Below, piece after piece: positions 34,134-43,300 of a stretch of 64,000 nt of DNA (position 1 is the first letter of the stretch; each line of letters begins with the position of its first letter). The position numbers and the translations under genes are program-made. The stretch comes from Lachnospiraceae bacterium. GTDB taxonomy: Bacteria; Bacillota; Clostridia; Lachnospirales; Bianqueaceae. The stretch lies in contig JAAWDX010000012.1 in NCBI GenBank assembly GCA_022794035.1, positions 124,001 to 188,000 on the forward strand, in the 5' to 3' direction. The notes under the pieces are model-generated. The model saw only the letters and a list, made by a program, of their open reading frames with translations. It had not been told where the DNA came from and ran no database searches.

Positions 34134-35788
34134 GAAAATAACACCTCCTCATAAGCAGTCCAAATCTCATCACTTTCCAAACCAAGGCTCCATGCAGCCA
34201 CGCCGGCAAGCGCATTATCCTTCATGAGCTTCAGACGCCATTTCATAGACGCTGCATCCTCAATCCAAATTCGGTATAGCGTGCCGTCTACCATGCCTTC
34301 TGCATAGTTTTGCCCCGTTTCCTTATCATATGTAACCGTTAAGTCATTTTGCTCAATAAAATTCTTGGCCGAGGTCATCCCGACGGCCTCGCTGCGCAGA
34401 TTCTCCAGTCCCATCCAAATTCTCGTATAATAAGGAACGCCCAAAATCAGCTTTTCTTTACTCACCCCTTCCTCATGCAGCATATTATAAATCGCTGACA
34501 CCGTAAACTGCTGCGAGGATGTACTGCCGGCGACTGTATCGCCGCTGTAATGCTCGTCATATGCCATGACAATCACATAATCACAGAGCTGTCCCATAAT
34601 ATCCCGCCGATAATAGGATGTCCATTCGGAGGGCACCAGACAATCCGCTGACAGCAAATATCCATTAGTGCGCAGCTCAATCGAGAGCTCTCTTAAAAAC
34701 TGTATAAAATAATGATCTGTTTTTTCACTCATCTCCTCAAAATCTACATTGATGCCATGCAGCTGATACTTCTCACAGTACTGCAGCAGCTCTTTGGCCA
34801 GTGCCTGCCGCTTAGCAGAATCACTCAGAACACGATAGGTCAGCTCATCATCAAAGGAGTTGTCAAACAAAGCCCAGACCTGCAGTCCCTGATTGCGCGC
34901 CCAGGCAACATAATTTTCATTGGCAAGGCTGTCGATCCCGCCCTCTTCATTAAGCTTAAACCACGTAGGCGACACAACATTGATATAATATCCGGCGCTT
35001 TCAATCTCACTATATACCTCTGCCGTAAATTCATTAGAATACACCTGCTGGAATGCAAGCGATATTGTCCGTCCCGGAAGCTTGTCCTCCGGCATTTCCA
35101 GCGCCGGCGGCTGTTTCCGGCTTAATTTTGTATCGGTTTTCTGAATCTGATCCTCCGTCACATAGCCTACATAGCCCAGCTCATTCATTGCCAGGTAAAA
35201 GCCTTCTGTCTCCGTCTCATATACAGAAATCATCTCTCCCTTTTTAAGCTTTGCCGTATAATTACGCTCTTCCTCATCCGGCTGCACCAGCAAATAGGTA
35301 TCTGACTTAATGACCTCTGCAATCGTATCCTCCGGCGCCTGTACCGCCACCATCTGATCCTCTTCATTGACCTTATACTGTGTTCCAAACATTTCTTTGG
35401 CTAGTTCAGCTCTCATATAGATTCTGCCCTGCCACTTTTTAAAATCATCCCGATCGATTTCATTTTCTGTCATCTCTGTGGGCGTCGTATACAGTACCTT
35501 TTGGATGTCCTCTGCATAAAAAAGCATCTCTTCCGCCCAGTCTTCATTGATGACGTCCAGATCCAAATAAATCTGCCCGTCTACCTTGATTGCTTTGTTT
35601 TTATACTCTCCCTTATATACAATATTATATTCGCCGGCCTCCAGCACCGGCGCATACTCCCCCGCACTCATACGCAGCATGCCATAATAATAATGATAAA
35701 CCTTCACGCCCAAATAAGCCAATAGGCTAATAACGATCAAAGCCGCAGCAGCGGCTAAAAAGAACACCTGCTTTTTTATTTTATTCAT
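34130..35788 (-). CDS. Membrane-anchored GH18 family hydrolase with SH3-like domain
   Basis: A 552-residue cell-surface protein. An N-terminal signal anchor (about 7-28) is followed by a region resembling copper-amine-oxidase N-terminal repeats (about 60-150), a bacterial SH3-like domain (about 155-215) and a GH18 barrel (about 240-550). The GH18 motif is GINVDFEEM, where the final Glu of the DxxDxDxE pattern is the acid catalyst, and YDEHYSGD is the second active-site strand. This layout resembles the SleL/YaaH type of N-acetylglucosaminidases acting on peptidoglycan or cortex. It overlaps hflX by four bases; the ATG has AGGAG upstream. Confidence 0.88.
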   Translation of the reverse strand: MNKIKKQVFFLAAAAALIVISLLAYLGVKVYHYYYGMLRMSAGEYAPVLEAGEYNIVYKGEYKNKAIKVDGQIYLDLDVINEDWAEEMLFYAEDIQKVLYTTPTEMTENEIDRDDFKKWQGRIYMRAELAKEMFGTQYKVNEEDQMVAVQAPEDTIAEVIKSDTYLLVQPDEEERNYTAKLKKGEMISVYETETEGFYLAMNELGYVGYVTEDQIQKTDTKLSRKQPPALEMPEDKLPGRTISLAFQQVYSNEFTAEVYSEIESAGYYINVVSPTWFKLNEEGGIDSLANENYVAWARNQGLQVWALFDNSFDDELTYRVLSDSAKRQALAKELLQYCEKYQLHGINVDFEEMSEKTDHYFIQFLRELSIELRTNGYLLSADCLVPSEWTSYYRRDIMGQLCDYVIVMAYDEHYSGDTVAGSTSSQQFTVSAIYNMLHEEGVSKEKLILGVPYYTRIWMGLENLRSEAVGMTSAKNFIEQNDLTVTYDKETGQNYAEGMVDGTLYRIWIEDAASMKWRLKLMKDNALAGVAAWSLGLESDEIWTAYEEVLFS

Positions 35789-36137
35789 TCCTGTTTCTCC
35801 TAAATAGCAAAATCCATTTTCAGTGTAACATTCTTTCCCGCCGCCGTCAACTTCTCTTTCTTTTATAACGAAATGATACGGAGTTTTACACGGCCTGCCT
35901 GCGCCTTCTGGATTACGGCCTGCCTGCGCCGGCTATGGCTGAAATCGGAAATATAGCTGAGGCTTTTACGCTATTCTGATTTTTTCTCCCGTACCTAGCG
36001 GAATTTTTTCAGCCACACTATTTTTCAAAAGCTGGTCATGACGTGGAATTTTCCACCACTTCCCTGATTTTCCACCACGACTGGCTGAATTTTTTCAGCT
36101 AATTTCAAATTTTCCACTACACACAGCCGAACTTATG
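35789..36137. other. Non-coding divergent region rich in short repeats
   Basis: No gene is visible. The 16-base direct repeat ACGGCCTGCCTGCGCC occurs at 35890-35905 and 35915-35930. TTTTCCACCAC-type strings occur near 36040-36078 and again as TTTTCCACTAC near 36110. GCTGAA (36084-36089) pairs with TTCAGC (36094-36099), and a GCGGAATTTTTTCAGCC string lies near 35999-36015. These resemble elements at 1050-1190 and 12709-12754. Confidence 0.6.
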
Positions 36138-36144
36138 GTACAAT
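36136..36144 (+). promoter_or_regulatory. Extended -10 promoter of uvrC
   Basis: TGGTACAAT (36136-36144) combines a TGn extension with the -10 TACAAT. No good -35 lies 17 bases upstream. The GTG start of uvrC is 54 bases downstream; a small GCGCC/GGCGC hairpin lies in the leader. Confidence 0.55.
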
Positions 36145-36197
36145 AAGGGCAACGAGCGCCGCCAGAACAGGGCGCACTCATCAGAAAGGATCACACT

Positions 36198-38084
36198 GTG
36201 TTTAATATAAAAGAAGAACTGCGAAAGCTCCCCCACCGTCCCGGCGTCTACATTATGCATGAGGGTGATTTGATTCTCTATGTAGGAAAAGCCGTCGATT
36301 TACATAATCGGGTACGCCAATACTTTCAAAGTCCCAAAGGAAAATCCCCCAAAATTCTGCGCATGGTACAGCGCGTTGAATATTTTGAATACATCGTAAC
36401 CGACACCGAGATGGAAGCGCTGATTTTAGAAAACAATCTCATCAAAGAGCACCGTCCCCCCTACAACACCATGCTTAAGGATGACAAACAATATCCTTAT
36501 ATCAAAGTAACCACACAGGAAGCCTATCCCCGCATTTTTAAGACCCGCAATCTGCTTCGCGACCGCAACCGCTATTTTGGTCCATACACCAATGTGCTCG
36601 CCGTCAATCAAACGCTTGAGCTCATGAAAAAGCTCTGGACGCTCCGTGACTGCCACCGCGTCCTGCCGCGTGACATCGGCAAAGAGCGGCCCTGCCTCAA
36701 CTATCATATCGGTCGCTGCTGCGGCCCCTGCACGGGCCAGATCTCTCCCGAAGAATACGGTAAAATGGTATCCCAGGCCATCGATCTTCTATGCGGCAAG
36801 CATCATCTGATCATTAAAGATCTCGAAAGCAAAATGTACAAGGCCTCCGAAGAAATGGATTTTGAACAGGCCGCCCTCTACCGCGACCAGATCGCCGGGG
36901 TCCGCTTCCTCTCCCAGCAGCAAAAGCTCGAGCATGCCGGTTCCGACGAAGACCGCGACGTCATCGCCATTGCCAAAGAAGAGGATACCGCGCTCGTACA
37001 GGCCTTCTTCATCCGCGGCGGCAAGCTCATCGGCCGCGAGCACTTCATGATGGACGGCACCAATTATATGAAGCCCGGCGCCATCATCGGCATCTTCATT
37101 CAGCAATTTTACAGCGGTGCCACCTTCATTCCCAAAGAGCTGCTCGTCGAAGAGCTCCCCTTAGATCACGCCCTTTTAGAAGAATATCTCACCTCCAGGC
37201 GCGGCCAAAAAGTCCAGATCCTGCAGCCGCAGCGCGGCGAAAAGAACCACCTCGTCAGCCTTGCCCACAAAAATGCGGCGCTCACTCTATCTCAATTTGG
37301 CGCGCGCCTCAAGGCTGAAGAGCACCGGACCCGCGGAGCGGTCCACCAGCTAGAGCTGCTGCTAGATTTTACCGAATATCCAATTGAGCGCATCGAAGCT
37401 TTTGATATCTCCAATACCTTTGGATCCCAGTCCGTCGGATCTATGGTTGTTTTTGAAAATGGAAAGCCTAAAAGCAGCGATTACCGAAAATTTAAAATCC
37501 AAACCGTCATTGGCGCTGATGATTATGCTTCCATGGAGGAGGTCCTGCGAAGACGCTTTACGCATGCATTAGAAGAAATCCATCAGCTGGCAAAAGACGG
37601 CAAGGATCCCTCTTTAGGAAGCTTTACTAAATTGCCGGATCTGCTATTGATGGATGGCGGCCGCGGTCAGGTCAACATTGCCCTCAAAGTTCTGCAGGAA
37701 GTAGGGCTTGGCATTCCGGTAGCCGGTATGGTCAAGGACGACCACCACCGCACTCGCGGACTCTATTATGAGAACCGGGAAATTGATTTTGGAAAAAATA
37801 AAGAAGCCTTTCATTTGATCACGCGTATTCAGGATGAGGCGCACCGCTTTGCGATCAATTACCACCGAAAGCTGCGGGCTGATGATCAGATCCGCTCTGT
37901 GCTAGATCAAATCCCCGGCATTGGAAACACGCGCCGCAAATCTCTACTACGGCATTTTGGATCTGTAGATGCCATCAAATCCCTGTCCGTTGATGAGTTA
38001 AAACAAGCTGACGGTATGAATCAGCCTGCGGCTGAAGCCGTATATCAATTCTTTCATTCTCAGAAGGAGGCCCCCCGAACATGA
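36198..38084 (+). CDS. uvrC: Excinuclease ABC subunit C
   Basis: A 628-residue nuclease that makes both incisions in nucleotide excision repair with UvrA and UvrB. The GIY-YIG domain is at the N-terminus (RPGVYIMHEGDLILYVGKA, about 14-32), followed by Cys residues in CLNYHIGRCCGPC. The UvrB-binding UVR motif is at about 200-235 (KASEEMDFEQAALYRDQIAG). The RNase H-like endonuclease domain starts near RIEAFDISNTFGSQSVGSMVVF, and tandem helix-hairpin-helices lie at the C-terminus (LDQIPGIGNTRRKSLLRHFG). The start is GTG, with AAAGGA 8 bases upstream. It overlaps the MATE gene by four bases. Confidence 0.97.
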   Translation: MFNIKEELRKLPHRPGVYIMHEGDLILYVGKAVDLHNRVRQYFQSPKGKSPKILRMVQRVEYFEYIVTDTEMEALILENNLIKEHRPPYNTMLKDDKQYPYIKVTTQEAYPRIFKTRNLLRDRNRYFGPYTNVLAVNQTLELMKKLWTLRDCHRVLPRDIGKERPCLNYHIGRCCGPCTGQISPEEYGKMVSQAIDLLCGKHHLIIKDLESKMYKASEEMDFEQAALYRDQIAGVRFLSQQQKLEHAGSDEDRDVIAIAKEEDTALVQAFFIRGGKLIGREHFMMDGTNYMKPGAIIGIFIQQFYSGATFIPKELLVEELPLDHALLEEYLTSRRGQKVQILQPQRGEKNHLVSLAHKNAALTLSQFGARLKAEEHRTRGAVHQLELLLDFTEYPIERIEAFDISNTFGSQSVGSMVVFENGKPKSSDYRKFKIQTVIGADDYASMEEVLRRRFTHALEEIHQLAKDGKDPSLGSFTKLPDLLLMDGGRGQVNIALKVLQEVGLGIPVAGMVKDDHHRTRGLYYENREIDFGKNKEAFHLITRIQDEAHRFAINYHRKLRADDQIRSVLDQIPGIGNTRRKSLLRHFGSVDAIKSLSVDELKQADGMNQPAAEAVYQFFHSQKEAPRT

Positions 38085-39436
38085 CCCCCAAAAACAGCTA
38101 TGATATGACGCAAGGAAGCCCCATGCGCTTACTGCTTCTTTTCACCCTGCCCATGCTGCTCGGCAATCTTTTTCAGCAGCTCTACTCTTCTGTGGACTCC
38201 ATTGTATTGGGCCGCTTCGTCAACGTGCAGGCTATGGCTGCCATCGGCGCCACCTCCTCCATGTTATACTTCTTTTTGAATATTGCCATTGGCCTCAGCA
38301 ACGGTCTAGGCATCGTTGTTTCTCAATATTTCGGCGCTAAAAATGAAAAAATGATTCAAAAATCTGCCGCCAACTCATTCCTGATCACGCTGTGTGCCGC
38401 TCTGATCATGGGCGGTCTCGGGCTTTTCTTTTCCCGCCCGCTGCTGATCGCTCTGCGTACCCCCGACGATATCTTAGATATGGCGCAGCAATATGTAACA
38501 GTCAATTTCAGCGGTATGATCTGTCTGCTTGGCTATAACGTAACAGCTTCTATCTCCAGAGCGCTGGGAAACAGCCGTACGCCCCTCTATTTTCTTATTT
38601 TCTCTTCCATCTTAAATATCATCGGAGATTTAGTGTTTGTGCTCCTTTTTCATATGGGCATTCGCGGTGTTGCCATTGCCACCGTTGGGTCGCAGGGCAT
38701 CTCCGCTCTTCTTTCCGTCCTTTATCTCGCTAAGCACTACCCCGTGCTGCGCTTCTCCCCTCGCCAGCTGCGCCCTGACTGGTCCCTGATCGGCCGTGTG
38801 CTGCGCATAGGACTTCCTATGGGCCTGCAGAGCGCTTTCTTTGCCGCCGGCATGATGGTCATCCAAGGCGTCATCAATTCCTACGGCACCGATGTCGTCG
38901 CCGGCTACAGCGCCGGAGTCCGTGTGGAACAGCTGACCTGGCTTACCTTTACCACTCTGGGACATGCGCTTTCCAGCTATACCGGACAAAACGCCGGTGC
39001 CAAGGATCTTAAGCGCATCCAGCTCGGCGTAAAAGCTGGCCTCAAAATTGCTTTCATTTCCTGCTTATCCTCCACTGTTCTCGTTTATCTGATAGGCACA
39101 CCGCTGCTGAGATTATTCATCGCCTCTGACCAGCCGCAAATCCTCTCCATCGCCAAAGGCTTCCTTTTTGTCAACGCCACATTCTACTTACCGCTCGGCC
39201 TTATCCTGATTTACAACTCCACCCTGCGCGGCATGGGAGATATCGGTACACCCATGCTCTCTGCTATGATTGAGCTTATCGTCAAGGTCGGCGGCTCCCT
39301 TCTTTTCTCCTATTTCTTCGGCTACTTCGGCATCTGGTTTGCCGAGCCTCTCGGCTGGGTGCTAGGCACCATCCCTAGCATGATACATTATTATAGAGGA
39401 AAATGGAAAAAGCTCGTTGTCCAGCTCAAGGTTTGA
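38081..39436 (+). CDS. MATE family efflux transporter
   Basis: A 451-residue integral membrane protein with about twelve helices, in two MatE repeats (about 15-180 and 235-400). Family features include PMLLGNLFQQLYSSVDSIVLGRFV near the start and SAGVRVEQLTWLTFTTLGHALSSYTGQNAGA in the second half. MATE proteins export cationic drugs or metabolites in exchange for sodium ions or protons. It is translationally coupled to uvrC (ATGA overlap), an arrangement without an obvious functional link. A strong terminator at 39496-39526 follows. Confidence 0.93.
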   Translation: MTPKNSYDMTQGSPMRLLLLFTLPMLLGNLFQQLYSSVDSIVLGRFVNVQAMAAIGATSSMLYFFLNIAIGLSNGLGIVVSQYFGAKNEKMIQKSAANSFLITLCAALIMGGLGLFFSRPLLIALRTPDDILDMAQQYVTVNFSGMICLLGYNVTASISRALGNSRTPLYFLIFSSILNIIGDLVFVLLFHMGIRGVAIATVGSQGISALLSVLYLAKHYPVLRFSPRQLRPDWSLIGRVLRIGLPMGLQSAFFAAGMMVIQGVINSYGTDVVAGYSAGVRVEQLTWLTFTTLGHALSSYTGQNAGAKDLKRIQLGVKAGLKIAFISCLSSTVLVYLIGTPLLRLFIASDQPQILSIAKGFLFVNATFYLPLGLILIYNSTLRGMGDIGTPMLSAMIELIVKVGGSLLFSYFFGYFGIWFAEPLGWVLGTIPSMIHYYRGKWKKLVVQLKV

Positions 39437-39459
39437 TTGCAAGGCTCACTATATTTCTA

Positions 39460-39472
39460 CCGCCATGGGCGG
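39460..39472. repeat. CCGCCATGGGCGG palindrome
   Basis: Near-perfect palindrome also present at 12741-12753. Both copies have the flank TATT(T)CGTC(C/T)ATTTCC on the same side, in opposite genome orientation, so the repeat extends beyond the core. Confidence 0.65.
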
Positions 39473-39495
39473 AAATAGACGAATATCTCAAAATA

Positions 39496-39526
39496 AAAAT
39501 GGCGGAATTTTTTCCGCCATTTTTTA
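39496..39526. terminator. Strong terminator after MATE and plsC
   Basis: AAAATGGCGGAA (39496-39507) pairs with TTCCGCCATTTT (39512-39523) across four T residues, followed by further T. It is a perfect, symmetric stem that can serve both the rightward MATE gene and the leftward acyltransferase gene (stop at 39559). Confidence 0.92.
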
Positions 39527-39558
39527 TTCTTTTGCTATTTTCAGAAATTCAATTCCCC

Positions 39559-40263
39559 TTATTTTAAGTCCAGCACAATCTCTCTCATTTTTCCGCCTAG
39601 TTCCCGCTGCTCTGCTTTGCTCATAGAGGCCACGTCAATCGGCTCTCCGAAATAGACATGCACCTCGGAGGGCTTTACCTTAATCCCCTTATTTCCTTCC
39701 AGAATCGCATATACATTTTCCAAGCGGAAAGGCACAATCGGCGCTCCCACCATCGTAGCCGCTTTGATACTGCCTTTCTTAAACTCGGCAATATCAGGGC
39801 CCTGACTGCGCGTTCCTTCCGGGAAAATCACCATATTGAGTCCTTCTGTCAGCCGCTGGCTGGCCTCTTTGATCGCGGTGAGAGACTGCCGCAAATTCTC
39901 CCGGTCAATGGAGACACAGCCCAGCATGGCCAGAATAGGACCTAAAAAAGGCTTTTTACCCACAGATTTTTTAGAGACAAATGCTGTCGGCGCCTCCATC
40001 ACGCTCAAAATAGCTGGAATATCCAAATAGCTCTGATGATTGCCGACAAACAAAACGCCCTTTTGCTCTGGCAGATTCTCCAATCCATGATAGATTACCC
40101 GCGAACCTGCGATTTTCAGAAGCTTAGCGGCTCTTTCATGTACAAAATCATACCCCATCTGCCATCCTTCTGCCTGAGGCAGCTTTTTGCTTTTGCGAAT
40201 ATATTTTCTGGCTTCTAAAAACACCTTTGCCATATATGCAGCTGTGCGGATTGTTTCAAACAT
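39559..40263 (-). CDS. plsC: 1-acyl-sn-glycerol-3-phosphate acyltransferase (PlsC-like)
   Basis: A 234-residue membrane-associated acyltransferase that converts lysophosphatidate to phosphatidate. The catalytic HX4D motif is NHQSYLDIPAI (about 75-85), the glycerol-phosphate-binding motif is FPEGTRSQG (about 147-155), and SKKSVGKKPFLG and APIVPFRLEN are the other family blocks. I chose the ATG with GGGGA six bases upstream; another ATG two codons earlier has no room for a ribosome site. It is monocistronic. Confidence 0.9.
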   Translation of the reverse strand: MFETIRTAAYMAKVFLEARKYIRKSKKLPQAEGWQMGYDFVHERAAKLLKIAGSRVIYHGLENLPEQKGVLFVGNHQSYLDIPAILSVMEAPTAFVSKKSVGKKPFLGPILAMLGCVSIDRENLRQSLTAIKEASQRLTEGLNMVIFPEGTRSQGPDIAEFKKGSIKAATMVGAPIVPFRLENVYAILEGNKGIKVKPSEVHVYFGEPIDVASMSKAEQRELGGKMREIVLDLK

Positions 40264-40335
40264 GTCCATTCCCCATTTCCATGATCATTTTCTTGTCTTT
40301 ATCATACCGAAAAAACTACTAAAAAGCAAGAATTA

Positions 40336-40386
40336 TTTAAGGATCAACATAAACAGAGGGACTCCGTTTGGAATCCCCCTATCTAT
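40336..40386 (-). terminator. Terminator of the large surface protein gene
   Basis: A long imperfect stem: AACATA near 40348 pairs with TATGTT near 40383, and GGGACTCC pairs with GGAATCCCC around a short loop near 40368-40371. On the minus strand the T content after the stem is modest, so this call is moderate. Confidence 0.55.
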
Positions 40387-40387
40387 G

Positions 40388-43300
40388 TTATTCATTGTAC
40401 TTAGCTCTGCGTTTATATGCGATGAGTCCCGCCAGCAGTATGGCTGCCGCAATTAGCATACTCATGCTGCTATATACGCCCTGATCTCCGGTAGCAACGC
40501 CCTGATTGCCCGGTGCTACCGCTGTAGAACCCGCGTATGCTTTTTCTGTTTGCAGCTGAATGTCTTCTTCTACTACCGACACATCTCCTGCACCGCCCTG
40601 AGATATCTCGTATTCCTCTTTAGATCCCCAGTGCCCCGGAGCTCCTTCTTCTACTGCATCTGCTCCATAGGCAACTGCTATATTGCCGATATCTTTGCCG
40701 ACTGCCGAAGCTTCCACTCTGGCAGTGAACGTCACTTCATAACGCTCTTCGCCAAAAATATCGCCAATCATAACGCTCAGCATACGACTATCTGCTTGGT
40801 ATACCGCCGAATCAAGCTTCTGCGGCACACCGCTTGGATCGATCAGATAAATTGTATTTGGATCAACCGTCAGTCCTTCCGGAATCTGATCGGTGATACG
40901 CACTCCCGTCCATACGGATCCATACCGGCGATTCTCCACTTTGATGCCATAGCGAATTGTATCGCCTACTTTTACGCCCGTGGCATCTGCTGCTTCATTA
41001 ACAGCTGTTTTTGAAACCATCGGATCTGGTCCTGGCAAGGGCCTTGCTGTCTCCTCTTCGTTGGGCTTGGCCTCCTGAGAGCTAGTCACGGCATTATCGC
41101 CTTCTGCCCATGCAAGATTGGTTAAGCTCTGTGCCGCCTGATTTTCTGATTGGATGGCTTCCTGCCGGATCACTGTTTCAAAAGTCACCGTATAAACATC
41201 TGGACTCTCGATATCTCCGATAGGAACCGTTAACATCCGTGTCTCAGCATTATAACATGAGGCTGGTAATGTTTCGAGCTTTATTCCGTTTTTCATCAGA
41301 GAAAGGCTACTTGTATCCAGCTCCATGCCCGCCGGAATCTGATCCATAATCTGTACATTCTCCCATGTCCTATATGGATATTGATTCTGCGCACTGATCG
41401 AATAGGCCAGCCTGTCGCCTACCAGATTGCGGTCGGTTCGATTTGTATTGACGACGGTTTTGTCCAGCTTGGGCAGCGGATCGCCGATTCGTTCAGCTAC
41501 AATTTCGATTTGATAATCTTTTTCTACAGCATCCAGCACTACTTTGTTTTCTGTAAGCAGATCACTCCTCAGCTCTCCATTTACATAAATATGAGTGATG
41601 ACGCTATCCTCTTCTACATTCCATGTGATCTCATAGGGATCGCCTGCTTTTACCGAAGTATTGCTGGCTGTGACGGAAACATTCGCGTCTCCCTGAATCT
41701 GCGTCATGACCTTATAATGGTCCTTGGGCAGCACAGGAGCATCCGGATCCTCCGGCTCTGCCACCGGATCCTGTGCAAAGACTACCTGTACACTGTGATC
41801 ATCCTGAATATCTTCAAAAGGCTGATCTCCGTTTGTTCCTTCTGCCACCGAACGAAACAGCATAATCGGCTGCGGTACTTCTGTATTATAATAGATTTTA
41901 TTGCCATCGATCGTTACATCCTGCACATGCCATCCCGAAGCTGCCTCCCACTCTACTGTGTAGGCATCGCCGCGTTTTACAATCATCGAATCCGAGATCG
42001 TGCCCTGTCCAGTTTTACCCGTGTTAACACGCAGCTGCTCGCTTTCCGGCACTACCACTGTGCCCGCCTGCTGCTTGGGCGCTGCCTCTACCACAACTCG
42101 ATAATCAGAAACAATATTGGGTACAGTAATTTCTCCCGTCGTCAGATCTGCTGTGATCCCCGGAACTGGATTTCCTGCAGCATCATATACGGTTACGCCA
42201 ACAAGCTCATAATTGATCGGATCAGCCACGCTGGCATACACGGTGTAGCTGTCTCCAATTGCGACATCGGCTGAAGGCGTGATGCTGCCCGGCCCTCCTG
42301 TCAGCTGCGTTGTAACCATAGCGCTTACTGCCGGTGTATTTTCTTTTTCCAGTATGATCTCTACCTTATGATCTGCTTCTACCTTAGAAAAAAGAATTTG
42401 ATTTTCATGCAACAGATCAGCGCGGTTCATTCCATCTATTTTAACCGCTGTTACTACATATCCGTCACCGGCATTCCAGGTCACTGTATAATTTTCGGTC
42501 CTTGGATCATTCTGAGCCATGCGGATGCTCGGCGTTATGGAGCTGCCGGCTCCTCCGCCTGTCAGCTGTGTCTCCACACTGTAAAAGTCGGGCGCCAGCT
42601 CTCCCTCATCCACAAACTCTACGAGCACATAATGATGATCTTCAATCGCCGGGATCACCAAGGTTCTATTTTCTTGCGGAAGCTGCATAACACCGTCCAG
42701 CCATACAGCCTTGACGGCATATCCTGCTGCCGGCTCATAAGAAACCGTTACATCCGTCCCCTGTCTGTACGGGTTGCTTCCATTTTCTGAAGAAGAAAGT
42801 ATAATCTGCCCTTCTCCTTTCTGGCCCAGCGTTACATTCCAAAGCTTGATCCATTTGGCATAGAATTTAACTCCGTCCAGATATTCAGGCCTACTCATAT
42901 CAAATACATCATCTTTGGAAACAGGCTCTCCCTCTCCATTAATATCCTCGTACCAGCCAAGAAATTCATATCCCGGCCGCACCGGAGGCTTAGCGATCGA
43001 GGCCAATTTCCCTGTATCGCTTAAAAGCGTCTGTGTATAATGATCGGTACCGTCATTGTGATAAAAGTTGGCGCGATAGGCGCTCACACTGACGGGAATT
43101 ACCAGATCCTCGCTCACATTCCCTGCATAATCCACGGCAAAAGCATGCACGTAATACTGCTTGCCCGGCTCCAGAGCAGCTGTTTCATAATTAACAACTG
43201 CCTCTGCACTGGAGGCACGCATTACCTGAGCCGTTGGTACAGAGGATAAAACGATCGGCGTCTCGCTGGTATTCACAGCGCTCACATAATATCCACGAAG

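Noticed and set aside
41381-42274. 297-codon open frame opposite the surface protein
   Set aside because: The minus-strand surface protein has coherent domains; the antisense frame is rich in Ile, Cys and His as expected for a shadow and shows no motif.
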